NCBI GenBank assembly: GCA_947503345.1
Contig: CANNCW010000003.1
Location: 124,001-188,000 of the forward strand
DNA length: 64,000 nucleotides
Origin: an uncultured Kangiella sp.
GTDB taxonomy: Bacteria > Pseudomonadota > Gammaproteobacteria > Enterobacterales > Kangiellaceae
Direction: 5' to 3'
Below, one piece after another: positions 18,111 to 25,809 of this stretch. Position numbers and translations under genes: made by a program. The notes below the pieces were generated by a model. The model was not told the origin of the DNA. It made no database searches and was given only the letters and a program-made list of their open reading frames with translations. How positions within the stretch are numbered: position 1 is the first letter of the stretch; the number at the start of each line of letters is the position of its first letter.

Positions 18111-18129
18111 CCGCCGCCTCCACCAAACA
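18111..18129 (+). other. Internal att site between elements 1 and 2
   Basis: Exact 19-bp copy of the ssrA 3' terminus (13197-13215). It is the right boundary of element 1 and the left boundary of element 2. Confidence 0.9.
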
Positions 18130-18175
18130 GTAACGTATTGATTAATGGGACTTTCCCACTAGGTTTTTGATTCTT

Positions 18176-18196
18176 TTGGTACACATTCGGTACACA
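18176..18196 (+). repeat. Paired GGTACACA repeats at left end of element 2
   Basis: TTGGTACACA and TCGGTACACA, 11 bp apart, 12 bp upstream of the second integrase start. A single TGGTACAC occurs at 44154-44161 near the right end. They may be integrase arm sites or an integrase operator. Confidence 0.4.
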
Positions 18197-18207
18197 AAGA
18201 GGACCAA

Positions 18208-19965
18208 ATGCCTAGTTCATACGTCGTTCTAAAGGGCTCGATTTACCACGCCCGATATCGTATTCCCAAGCCCGCCCAATGGGCTTTTCAAAAATCAGAG
18301 TTGAAGTTCACCTTAAAAACCCCCAATAGAGATAAGGCGCTACTCATAGCCAAAGCTTTTAAGTCTCATTTAGATAGGGTGATACAAAACTTGGAATTCA
18401 AATTCGATGAAACAAACTACGAGTTCACTTTAACTCCGTTAGAGCAAGCTCGTATTCAAAATGCCATTGAGCAATATATCAATAACTCAATTGCCGAGTA
18501 CCAATACCTGGCTTCATTAAATCAACAAGAGTTTGAAGAAGCGATGGCTCGATTACATTTTGAGAAGCATCAGGCAGCACTTTTTATTGATGCCCTGAAA
18601 ACGGGGGACTTCTCTGCTCCTGAAATCATGGTACTCGCCCAAGATTTCCTAGAAGATTGTCCAGATCGAATGCGACAGTTTTTCGGCGTACCCAATAAAG
18701 ACTATATCTATTTAGCCAGAAAGCTCTGCCATGCACATATTCATGTAGTCAGCCAGCAAGAAGCCATTATTAATGGCGAGCTTTCAAGTAGCACGAATCA
18801 AAGTGCTAGCCCAATCACTCAAATCATTTATACACCCCAATCAGAATCGACTGTGGAGGTTCATGAAAAGCCTTCGTTAAAGCTATCAGAGGCTTTACCA
18901 CTATTCATAGCATGGAAAAAGCATAAGAAAAAATCGCCAAGTGACAGTTTCATTCAAGAATATGAAATGCAATACGGGAAATTTGTAGCATTTTTTAATG
19001 ACAGAGAAGTTCATACTTTAACCAGGCAGGACATCAATGACTATATTGAACACTTATCCAGCGTTCATCAAAAAAACGGAAAGCCCTACTCCCCTGAAAC
19101 CAAGAACAAGTACATTTCAAAATTTAGAAATGTCTTAGCTTATATCGATAGAGAGGAATTGGCTTCTGTAAACTTCTCCTTAGAAGATCTGTATTTTCAG
19201 GAAGAGCAAAAAGGCGAAACAAAGCGTGACATTTTCTACGCCGATGAATTGCAAGCATTCTTTTCCAATGACTATTACTCGGGCAAAAAGAAGTTCCCCT
19301 TCCCGTCTCATTATTGGACACCGCTATTGATCCTTTATACGGGCTTGCGCCCAAGTGAAATTGCACAGCTTTATACCAGCGATATAGTACATATTGAAGG
19401 GGAGACTTGGGTGATCTTGGTCATGGATGAATATGTTGAAGAAGCTAACAAACGCAGTGATATAAAATACGAATTATCATCAGATAAGAAGCTTAAGACC
19501 AATAATGCTAAGCGACAAGTTCCTATCCATCCTTTCCTTATCGAAAAGGGTTTTATTCAATATGTAGAGCACCTTAAGGAAAAAGGCAGCATATTGTTAT
19601 TCCCCAATTTAACCAGAAACGAGAAAAACGGTAGAGCTCATAACATTGTTAAATGGCTAAGCAGCCATAAAAGTGAATTTGGGTGGAATGAAGTTCAATC
19701 TCAATACAGCTTCAGACACACGTTATTAAATGCCCTGCTTGAAAAGGGCTGCCCTCAAGAAATATCTCGATTTATTGCGGGGCATAGTAATGATAAAGAT
19801 GATACGCATCGAACCTATACAAAAAACTACAGCTACCAACCTTTAATCGAAGTTATTAACGCAATCGATTTTAATATCGGCCCTTTACCCTGGTCAGAGC
19901 TAAACTATAAATACAATGTCTTAACCAAAGTACGCAGTGCTAACCAAGAATTACTACAAGGATAA
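18208..19965 (+). CDS. Tyrosine recombinase/integrase (element 2)
   Basis: 585-residue phage-type integrase. The N-terminus (YVVLKGSIYHARYRIPK, then LKTPNRDKALLIAK) is the SAM-less arm-binding region of DUF6538-type integrases. A core-binding domain lies at about 225-325 and the catalytic domain after 345. Catalytic Arg is in TGLRPSEIA, the second Arg in YSFRHT, His in AGHS, and Tyr in HRTYTK. In the HxxR motif the His position is Tyr (YSFR), a known tolerated variant. It starts 78 bp from the att copy and runs into a nuclease gene 6 bp downstream, so the two are probably cotranscribed. Confidence 0.92.
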   Translation: MPSSYVVLKGSIYHARYRIPKPAQWAFQKSELKFTLKTPNRDKALLIAKAFKSHLDRVIQNLEFKFDETNYEFTLTPLEQARIQNAIEQYINNSIAEYQYLASLNQQEFEEAMARLHFEKHQAALFIDALKTGDFSAPEIMVLAQDFLEDCPDRMRQFFGVPNKDYIYLARKLCHAHIHVVSQQEAIINGELSSSTNQSASPITQIIYTPQSESTVEVHEKPSLKLSEALPLFIAWKKHKKKSPSDSFIQEYEMQYGKFVAFFNDREVHTLTRQDINDYIEHLSSVHQKNGKPYSPETKNKYISKFRNVLAYIDREELASVNFSLEDLYFQEEQKGETKRDIFYADELQAFFSNDYYSGKKKFPFPSHYWTPLLILYTGLRPSEIAQLYTSDIVHIEGETWVILVMDEYVEEANKRSDIKYELSSDKKLKTNNAKRQVPIHPFLIEKGFIQYVEHLKEKGSILLFPNLTRNEKNGRAHNIVKWLSSHKSEFGWNEVQSQYSFRHTLLNALLEKGCPQEISRFIAGHSNDKDDTHRTYTKNYSYQPLIEVINAIDFNIGPLPWSELNYKYNVLTKVRSANQELLQG

Positions 19966-19971
19966 ATTGAC

Positions 19972-20961
19972 ATGAGTGCTTTATCCTACCCACAAAATGA
20001 GAAGCTACGAAAAATATTGCTCTTATCGAAAGATGTCAACACCTTGTATCTTTATGACACGCTGCCATCCAATAATGGTCGACACGCTCAATGGCTACAG
20101 AATAGCATTAAGCATGTGGAGAAATTGAATGAGTATCTAGCATTAAGAGGCTACCCGAAAATCGACACCAAGCTTTGGAACTCTCACAAAATAGCCTACT
20201 ATGTTTCTGTAGAATGTGCTTTAGCGATGCTGTATGTGGGTGTTAACTACCAAATGCATGTGGCGGAGTTTATAAATCTACAAGAAGTATCGGGTGTGAA
20301 CTTGCCCAATATCGAAATCATTGATGACTTCTTAAATCAAAAGCGAAGCAGAAACGAACTCAAGTTTGCGAAAAAACTTATGGCTGCTATCAATAAGGAT
20401 ACTGGTACTAAATACTACGTGGAAACTCAAAAAGTCTTCGGTAACTATCGAGTAGATTTCTATATTACTCAATACTTCAAACATACTGGAACTGTCGTCA
20501 ATGAGTTTATCATTGAATATGATGAGAAGTACCATAATGGCGCTATGCAAACTGATCTAGATACTCAAAGAGACCGATATATCAAAGAAAACTTTGGGAT
20601 CGATGTTATTAGAGTCAAATCAGAAAACGAAGATGAATGGTTCCGATTATTCGAGGATGGACACCCTTATTTCAACAAATCCAATTACGACTTATCCTTT
20701 TTAGATGTGCTAATAAAAGAAGCCAAGAAACTCAAGTTGGATTATTTAAACTCAAAGTTGATTAATGATTTTATTCTGTATTGGAAAGCGCCGCCCTATT
20801 TTGACAAAGAAACAAAATTCCCTCTCAAGTTAGTCACCACCTTGCTTGATAGGTACAAACTCCCCTACAAAATCAGCAAAAGAAATAGAGGAACAGAACG
20901 AGTAATCGTGTTTAATAGTGAGACTGAAAGTTTAATCACCGAAAAGCTCATAGAGTGCTAA
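19972..20961 (+). CDS. PD-(D/E)XK (DUF559/Vsr-like) nuclease-domain protein
   Basis: 329 residues. The middle (about 115-220) has the restriction-endonuclease-fold pattern: Glu in NELKF, VDF in NYRVDFYI, then IIEYDEKYH, a D-x-x-R helix (DLDTQRDRYIKENFG) and a final IDVIRV strand. This matches the DUF559/Vsr-like layout. The N-terminal 110 residues (RHAQWLQNSIKHVEKLNEYL...) and the C-terminal 100 are unassigned and may bind DNA. It starts 6 bp after the integrase stop, so the two are likely translationally linked. Roles could be element processing or defence. Substrate unknown. Confidence 0.65.
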   Translation: MSALSYPQNEKLRKILLLSKDVNTLYLYDTLPSNNGRHAQWLQNSIKHVEKLNEYLALRGYPKIDTKLWNSHKIAYYVSVECALAMLYVGVNYQMHVAEFINLQEVSGVNLPNIEIIDDFLNQKRSRNELKFAKKLMAAINKDTGTKYYVETQKVFGNYRVDFYITQYFKHTGTVVNEFIIEYDEKYHNGAMQTDLDTQRDRYIKENFGIDVIRVKSENEDEWFRLFEDGHPYFNKSNYDLSFLDVLIKEAKKLKLDYLNSKLINDFILYWKAPPYFDKETKFPLKLVTTLLDRYKLPYKISKRNRGTERVIVFNSETESLITEKLIEC

Positions 20962-21376
20962 AATAATTATGTGCCTCACTAAAATATGATACAATCGCAT
21001 TGTAGTCGAGTAGAAGTAATGGCCTACTAAAACTTGGTACATTGACCGACAGCTTTATCGTTCGGTATCTCAAATGCTTAATTAGACAGAAAATCGTCAA
21101 ATTAGACAGCATTAGACAAGAATTAGACAAAAATATTTTCTTGTTTTTCTATATAAATCAATCGCTTACCTTCAAATTAGACAATTAGACAGTTTTTTTT
21201 CAAAAAAAATAAACTTTTAAAAAACAAATATTAAATTTATATTACGTCCTCTTTTGGTTTTTATTGGTTGGTAGCTCTGTATTTCCTTTTAATTTCAGTG
21301 GTTTAGCGTCACTTTCCTACTCTTGAAGGATGTCCCCTGAACGAAAGGTAAGGACTTAGTGTTTTCGACTAAGCCC
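20962..21376. other. Non-coding region with ATTAGACA array
   Basis: 415 bp with no convincing gene between the nuclease and serine recombinase stop codons. It contains six ATTAGACA octamers (21081-21191), an AT-rich stretch (21192-21240) and a weak hairpin (about 21350-21375) that could end the recombinase operon. Confidence 0.6.
21081..21191 (+). repeat. Six direct ATTAGACA octamers
   Basis: Exact ATTAGACA starts at 21081, 21101, 21111, 21122, 21176 and 21184. The first four are 20, 10 and 11 bp apart, that is on one face of the helix. All face the same way and are followed by a T/A-rich tract. This resembles replication iterons or a multi-site operator. Confidence 0.7.
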
Positions 21377-22099
21377 TCAAGTTTGATCTTTATACGAAAT
21401 CTTCAGTGTTTTTAATAACCGTTTCACTCTGGTTGCATCCCATTTACACCCTCTTTCAGTCCTCCAATGCTCATGGTTGAGAGATTTGGCAATACCAGTT
21501 AATGTCGTAATGCCTTGTGAGATAATTTCCATAACCTTTGGACGATACTGTTCGGCTCGCTCGACAGCTTTTGTCCGTTTGGCTATACGGGCAGGCTCTG
21601 TATTTCGGGTGATCTTATGAATGTTAGGATTTCCGAACCTTACACCTCTTTTCTTAGCTTCAGCCATTGCTGCTTTAGTTCGTTTACTGATCAAATTGGA
21701 TTCTTGTTCTGCCAGAGCAGCCATAACATGGATGGTAAACTTGTTAGCATGGGGCATATCACAGGCTACAAACTCGATCTCCGACTCCAAAAGATTTGCT
21801 GTAAAACTGACATTTCTTGCTAATCTATCGAGCCTAGCAATGACCAAGCAACTTTTAGTAGCTTTTGCATGGCGAATTGCTTTTAGTAACTCAGGACGAG
21901 ACTTATTCTTTCCTGACTCCACTTCAGTATAACTTTGAACTAATACACCACCAAGGTGGTGTATATAGTTGGTTACAGTGGTTTCTTGGGCTTTCAGCCC
22001 AAGCCCACTGCTCTTTTGTTTCTGCGTCGAAACACGATAATAGGCTATGTATTGATGGTTAATAGCCGATTTGTCATATCCTAAGGGTTCCTTTTTCAT
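21377..22099 (-). CDS. Serine recombinase (resolvase family)
   Basis: 240-residue small serine recombinase. The catalytic Ser is in YYRVSTQKQ near residue 21, with RLDRLARN and the E-helix region downstream (AALAEQESNLISKRTKAA), then a C-terminal Hin-type DNA-binding segment (GITTLTGIAKSLNHE). It would resolve or invert DNA within the island. The ATG follows a strong AGGAGG Shine-Dalgarno. It is the last gene of a minus-strand operon after radC and two small genes. Confidence 0.92.
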   Translation of the reverse strand: MKKEPLGYDKSAINHQYIAYYRVSTQKQKSSGLGLKAQETTVTNYIHHLGGVLVQSYTEVESGKNKSRPELLKAIRHAKATKSCLVIARLDRLARNVSFTANLLESEIEFVACDMPHANKFTIHVMAALAEQESNLISKRTKAAMAEAKKRGVRFGNPNIHKITRNTEPARIAKRTKAVERAEQYRPKVMEIISQGITTLTGIAKSLNHEHWRTERGCKWDATRVKRLLKTLKISYKDQT

Positions 22100-22111
22100 T
22101 ATGACAACCTC

Positions 22112-22243
22112 CTATAATTGCAAATGTGAACCTTGATACAGCCAAAGAAACAACAAAATTCTAGATGTTTCGGATGTACCAAGAATGATTAAAATGATTG
22201 CCCCAAGGAGCAATACTCCTAGGGCTATTACAATGAATGCCAT
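22112..22243 (-). CDS. 43-residue single-helix membrane peptide
   Basis: ATG at 22243 with an AGGAG Shine-Dalgarno, and 44 codons including the TAG stop. The sequence begins MAFIVIALGVLLLGAIILII, one strong transmembrane helix, followed by a short polar tail. It lies between the 54-residue gene and the serine recombinase in the radC operon, 12 bp before the recombinase start. Function unknown. Confidence 0.5.
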   Translation of the reverse strand: MAFIVIALGVLLLGAIILIILGTSETSRILLFLWLYQGSHLQL

Positions 22244-22258
22244 GATTACTCCTATTCG

Positions 22259-22423
22259 CTAATAGTGGTCATCTGGTGGTTGGCGATTTGATGATGAAGT
22301 GAGTATTTCTGATAAAGAACGAACAAGAACAGTAACAATGCTTATGAGCGTGGCTTTTAAAACATCTTTACCCAGATCGACATAGAAATCCGAATCATCT
22401 TCTTTTTTAGGTTCATCTTCCAT
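22259..22423 (-). CDS. 54-residue acidic/hydrophobic small protein
   Basis: ATG at 22423 after a perfect AAGGAGG. It has an acidic start (MEDEPKKEDDSDFYVDLGKD), a short hydrophobic helix (about 24-42) and a polar tail. It begins 9 bp after radC and ends 15 bp before the next small gene, so it is cotranscribed. Not recognised. Confidence 0.5.
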   Translation of the reverse strand: MEDEPKKEDDSDFYVDLGKDVLKATLISIVTVLVRSLSEILTSSSNRQPPDDHY

Positions 22424-22432
22424 AAGTCCTCC

Positions 22433-22927
22433 TTAAAGTAATCCTCGCTCAGCAAATGAGTAAGTATCTGAGCCACCAACCACGATATGGTCTAAGACTT
22501 TAACTTCGATGAGCTTTAAAGCCTTAACCAATTTATCAGTGATTAGTCTGTCGGCTTGGCTAGGTTCAGATACGCCTGATGGGTGGTTATGAGCAACGAT
22601 AACTGCCGCTGAATTGAGTTCTAAGCAGCGCTTAACGACCTCTCTAGGATGAACCTCCGATTGATTGATTGTGCCTAGAAATAGGCGTTCATAGTGAATT
22701 AGCTGATGCTGGCTATCCAAGAACATAACTGAGAATACTTCACGCTGCTCTAGTCCCAGCTGGACAGATAAATACCGCTTAACCTCCTCCGGTCGTTCAA
22801 ACTTGTTACCTTTGTTTTCAAAGACTCTAGTTATTTCATGAAGAGCGGCTTCAACTAACTCTTTACCTGAAACTTTGCCCTTAACTTGGTAAGTACCATC
22901 GGTATGACGGACAATTGACTTTGCCAT
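22433..22927 (-). CDS. RadC-family JAB-domain protein
   Basis: 164-residue RadC-like protein of the short type found on mobile elements. The JAMM metalloprotease motif is intact: VFSVMFLD strand, then AHNHPSG and the S-x-x-D of EPSQADR. Although named for DNA repair, the activity of RadC proteins is uncertain. The ATG follows a GGAGG. It heads the minus-strand operon radC-54 aa-43 aa-serine recombinase and is separated from the membrane module upstream by a terminator. Confidence 0.9.
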   Translation of the reverse strand: MAKSIVRHTDGTYQVKGKVSGKELVEAALHEITRVFENKGNKFERPEEVKRYLSVQLGLEQREVFSVMFLDSQHQLIHYERLFLGTINQSEVHPREVVKRCLELNSAAVIVAHNHPSGVSEPSQADRLITDKLVKALKLIEVKVLDHIVVGGSDTYSFAERGLL

Positions 22928-22941
22928 AAGAAACCTCCAAT

Positions 22942-22969
22942 AAAAAAGCCCAGAACAATATCTGGGCTT
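22942..22969 (-). terminator. Intrinsic terminator upstream of radC
   Basis: On the minus strand AAGCCCAGA and TCTGGGCTT form a 9-bp stem with a 6-nt loop followed by a run of T. It ends the transcript of the membrane module at 22987-23794. Confidence 0.75.
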
Positions 22970-22986
22970 ATGTTTCTTATACCAAT

Positions 22987-23595
22987 TTATTCGTTAAGTA
23001 TTGGGTCGCCATTAAACATTCGACGACTTATCCAAGTTAAATACCAAAGAATTGGCAAGTAATAAGAAAAATAGTTTACGATCGTCATCATGATTGAATC
23101 TTTTGTCGCCAAGCTGTAGCTAGAAACTAAGAACACTCCTTTTCCTACTAGAACAAAAGCAATATACGCAACAAAAAGTAGCAGCAAGATAAAGTATTTC
23201 TCATCTGTTATGAGTAATATTGAAACTCCAACTAGCAAGTAAAAGGCTACGGGGTTAATCCCTAATGCTCTACTTAATAAGCTCTCTATAACCACTGGTA
23301 GAATCACTGATATTAATAAGAGAGCAATTAGCTTATTTTTGTAGGCATCTTTCAAGGCATATAAGAGTATTGGCCATAGCAGGAATAGTAAGAATGTTGT
23401 TACCTTCATGTGCTTTAGATCTTTAGTAATAAAGTATTCCTCGAATAATTTATAAGCCGTGTAATCACCATTCGTAAATACCGTCCAAACCAGCCACTCC
23501 AATAATATCCAACCAACAAAAGCAAATAACGATATTAATAACAGATCTGAAAGCTTGAAGTCTTTATTTATGTATCCCAATACTTTATTTTTCAT
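22987..23595 (-). CDS. Polytopic membrane protein, unknown
   Basis: About 202 residues from ATG 23595 (MKNKVLGYINKDFKLSDLL), chosen because a GAGAG site precedes it; the frame is open 6 codons further. Five to six hydrophobic helices are visible. The start overlaps the stop of the 69-residue glycine-zipper gene by 11 bp, indicating translational coupling. No family recognised. The pair is divergent from an XRE repressor gene, a layout common for regulated membrane effectors on islands. Confidence 0.6.
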   Translation of the reverse strand: MKNKVLGYINKDFKLSDLLLISLFAFVGWILLEWLVWTVFTNGDYTAYKLFEEYFITKDLKHMKVTTFLLFLLWPILLYALKDAYKNKLIALLLISVILPVVIESLLSRALGINPVAFYLLVGVSILLITDEKYFILLLLFVAYIAFVLVGKGVFLVSSYSLATKDSIMMTIVNYFSYYLPILWYLTWISRRMFNGDPILNE

Positions 23596-23794
23596 TTTCA
23601 CTCTCATCGTCAAAAATACCTACCACTGCTGCGATTCCTATTCCAGCCAGCCCTCCAGCCATAGTCCCTATAATCGGTATTGCAGAACCTGCAATAGCAC
23701 CAATGGTCCCATACTTCACGGATAATTTAGCCCCTTTAATTGAACCTTTTTTAAAGCTCTGACTAAAGCTTTCATTGCTTTCTTTATCACTCAT
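23585..23794 (-). CDS. Small glycine-zipper membrane protein
   Basis: 69 residues from ATG 23794, which has GAGAAGG upstream; an in-frame ATG at 23815 is possible. A charged N-terminus is followed by a small-residue-rich hydrophobic stretch (GAIAGSAIPIIGTMAGGLAGIG), a glycine zipper typical of oligomeric membrane helices. Coupled to the polytopic membrane protein downstream. It could form a pore or a membrane anchor; this is inference from the helix type only. Confidence 0.55.
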   Translation of the reverse strand: MSDKESNESFSQSFKKGSIKGAKLSVKYGTIGAIAGSAIPIIGTMAGGLAGIGIAAVVGIFDDESENEK

Positions 23795-23912
23795 TATCGC
23801 CTTCTCTTTTGTCATTCAACTTTACTCACAAGCCATAACCTGACTTGTAGTCTATGGTTTTTGTAAGCAAAAAACAAGATACATAAGGCTGATTCAATTA
23901 AGAAGAAGTCAA

Positions 23913-24155
23913 ATGAGCAATAGAGAGCAAAATGAAAAGAGAGATCCTAGTGATGAGCTATTATCAGCATTAGCAAGTAATGTTGTTAGGCTTAGAGCCG
24001 CTAAGAAATGGTCTCAAGAAAAACTGGGGGACGAATGTGATTTTCATCCAACCTATATTTCAATGGTTGAAAATAAAAAGAGGAATATAACCATTAGCTC
24101 ACTTGAGATATTAGCTAGTGCACTTGATGTAAAACCTAGCGAGCTTTTGGAGTGA
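23913..24155 (+). CDS. XRE-family HTH transcriptional regulator
   Basis: 80-residue Cro/C1-type protein that is almost entirely one helix-turn-helix domain (VVRLRAAKKWSQEKLGDECDF, then YISMVENKKRNITISSLEILASALDV). It probably represses itself and the divergent glycine-zipper/membrane-protein operon through the 118-bp spacer. Good AGAAG Shine-Dalgarno upstream of the ATG. Confidence 0.88.
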   Translation: MSNREQNEKRDPSDELLSALASNVVRLRAAKKWSQEKLGDECDFHPTYISMVENKKRNITISSLEILASALDVKPSELLE

Positions 24156-24216
24156 TTTTTTAAATAGAATGATGGAATATAGTATTTTTTTACCTGACTG
24201 ATTTTAGAACGCCATG

Positions 24217-24242
24217 CGTCCGCTATGTTCGAAAAGCGGACG
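24217..24242. repeat. Palindromic GTCCGCT/AGCGGAC repeat, short copy
   Basis: CGTCCGCT, a 9-nt middle, then AAGCGGACG. It has the same ends as the 49-bp unit at 41382-41430 but lacks the middle. Lies between the xre stop and the ATP-grasp stop. Confidence 0.65.
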
Positions 24243-24259
24243 TTCAATGATTAGATAAT

Positions 24260-25273
24260 TTAAACGGCGTAGCTTGCTGTGTCCTGTTTGAGCAATTTGT
24301 TAAGCTTCTTATCTACGCCAACTCTCTCCAAACTTTCATCTAGCATTAGTTTAATTACTTTATCATATGACATTTCATTTTCGATCTCGCATGCTCTTGG
24401 GAAGTAACTTGTACCACGGTTCATTCCAGGAACTAAATTGGCTTCCATAAAATAACAAACACCGAGACTATCCATCTTTACATCTATCCTGCCAAACCCC
24501 CGAACACCTAAGCCGCGAAAAGAGGCCACAGCCATTTTCTTAACAGAACCCATGTCATGGAATTCAATTTTTTTAAGTGTTTCTGTATCACTAGTCTTTG
24601 CGGAGGCTCCTAATATCTTTAACCCACAGGAAGATGTCGGCGGAACAATTTCAATTGCGGATACTGTCATTTGCCCACGGCCACTGATAATAACAGCAAT
24701 AGTAAATTCTCTACCACTCAAATACTCTTCCACTAACACTGGCTGCCCATATAAACCATACAAAGACGATACTTTAGCCTTATAGTTAGTAAAGTTTTCG
24801 ACAAAAGATTCGTCATCAATACCATTACCATTGGCTGCATCTGCTGGCTTAATGAATAGAGGAAATGTAATCGGTAGCTCTTCTTCAAATTTATATTGAC
24901 CAGGTACTGCCGTGAAATACTTCGCTGTTTTTATACCAAAGGTTGCTAAATGTTCCTTAGCAAGGACTTTATCTGAGTCATATTTAAGTGTTTCTCTATT
25001 TGCCCCTGAAAATGTAATGTGATTTTGTTCGAAAAATTCAGAAAACCATACATCTTCCTCTCCCTCAAGTGCCATGTACTTTGCTGCCAAAACTACTAGA
25101 TCCGGTTTTCGCGTAACGACATTATCTAAACCTTCTTGTGTTTCGCAAATGGTCACCAAAACAGAGTGGCCCACCCTTTCTAATGATGCCAATACATCAT
25201 TACAGGCAAATAATGAACCAAACCCAGTTTCTTTAAGACTTTCATTTCGAGACGTAATTATTTCTATTTTCAT
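24260..25273 (-). CDS. D-Ala-D-Ala ligase-like ATP-grasp enzyme
   Basis: 337-residue ATP-grasp ligase with the Ddl layout: N-terminal domain, PLFIKPADAANGNGI nucleotide-binding loop, VEEYLSGREFTIAV, GFGRIDVKMD and MEANLVPGMNRGTSYFP metal-binding segment. The Asn of the EANL motif and the acidic metal ligands are present. The sequence is divergent from housekeeping Ddl, and there are no mur/fts neighbours, so the substrate is open: D-Ala-D-X, another dipeptide, or a small-molecule amide. Single gene in the island cargo, preceded and followed by repeat-containing spacers. Confidence 0.75.
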   Translation of the reverse strand: MKIEIITSRNESLKETGFGSLFACNDVLASLERVGHSVLVTICETQEGLDNVVTRKPDLVVLAAKYMALEGEEDVWFSEFFEQNHITFSGANRETLKYDSDKVLAKEHLATFGIKTAKYFTAVPGQYKFEEELPITFPLFIKPADAANGNGIDDESFVENFTNYKAKVSSLYGLYGQPVLVEEYLSGREFTIAVIISGRGQMTVSAIEIVPPTSSCGLKILGASAKTSDTETLKKIEFHDMGSVKKMAVASFRGLGVRGFGRIDVKMDSLGVCYFMEANLVPGMNRGTSYFPRACEIENEMSYDKVIKLMLDESLERVGVDKKLNKLLKQDTASYAV

Positions 25274-25371
25274 TTCATGATTCCATTAGATTAGACCTAG
25301 AAAGGCCAATAGTCGGTATTATGAAATGAACTCAAAGGAAATGGATTAAAGACATAAAATCAACAAGCGTA

Positions 25372-25398
25372 AACATCCGCTTACCGTGTGCAGGAGAC
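25372..25398. repeat. Degenerate GTCCGCTT-type repeat
   Basis: ACATCCGCTTACCGTGTG resembles the left half of the island repeat (ACGTCCGCTTAGAGACG at 43323). Located in the spacer between the ATP-grasp and GNAT genes. Confidence 0.3.
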
Positions 25399-25458
25399 TA
25401 AAAAAAGATAAGCTATACAACGTAGCATGCCTAGAATTTTATAGATACAACAGAAGCT

Positions 25459-25809
25459 CTATGTCCCTAAAAAATTTAACGCTCTGTTTGAACGACTTAT
25501 TATGTGCATATGCTTAGCGTCGAAGTAATTCTTTGAACCTGCCGCTCGCTTTTCATGGGCATAGAATGTCTCAACCAAATTAAACCCAGCCCTATGCATC
25601 ATCCCCGTAAAAACCAAATTTTCTTCATGGCGTTCGATATAGACATGGCTACATTTTTCATTGCTAGCAAATTTAATCGATTCTTTTAAAAGCTGACTGC
25701 CAAGTCCTTTGCCACTTTGGCTTGAGGGTATTGTCAATTGTGCAAAAAACACCCTTGTTAATATTACATATGCCCCAATATTAACTAGGTTAGATGACAA
25801 CTTTTTCAT
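25459..25809 (-). CDS. GNAT acetyltransferase, N-terminally short
   Basis: 116 residues containing the GNAT acetyl-CoA pyrophosphate loop (QSGKGLGSQLL) and the following helix, then a typical C-terminal half. About 40-50 N-terminal residues expected for a complete GNAT domain are missing, and the upstream DNA is the hflK-like gene. The gene is either an unusually short family member or was truncated when the hflK operon was placed next to it. Its start codon lies in an inverted repeat shared with the operon's upstream region. Confidence 0.6.
   Translation of the reverse strand: MKKLSSNLVNIGAYVILTRVFFAQLTIPSSQSGKGLGSQLLKESIKFASNEKCSHVYIERHEENLVFTGMMHRAGFNLVETFYAHEKRAAGSKNYFDAKHMHIISRSNRALNFLGT

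Larger units (their letters stand above)
13212..18129. mobile_element. Element 1: 4.9-kb CP4-57-like integrative element
   Basis: Bounded by the ssrA att copy on the left and the 18111 copy on the right. It contains a P4-type integrase next to the att site, an AlpA regulator, a Cys-rich phage-type protein, a Gp2/YfjJ-type HUH protein and three unknown membrane-protein genes. Integrase, AlpA and YfjJ-type genes at ssrA are also the hallmark of E. coli CP4-57. No capsid, portal, terminase or Zot gene is visible, so it is either a satellite or a degraded element. Confidence 0.85.
17861..18207. other. Non-coding right end of element 1 and left end of element 2
   Basis: Very AT-rich, with no convincing reading frame. 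It holds the right arm-type repeat of element 1 (18029-18052), the 19-bp att copy (18111-18129) and two GGTACACA repeats (18176-18196) next to the second integrase. Confidence 0.7.

Noticed and set aside
20948..21130. 60-residue minus-strand reading frame in the octamer array
   Set aside because: It starts within the repeat array and has no Shine-Dalgarno or family pattern.
21081..21191. CRISPR array
   Set aside because: Octamers with irregular 0-46 bp gaps do not fit a repeat-spacer pattern.
21617..22062. Plus-strand frames opposite the serine recombinase
   Set aside because: They are antisense to a clear recombinase gene and show no domain.
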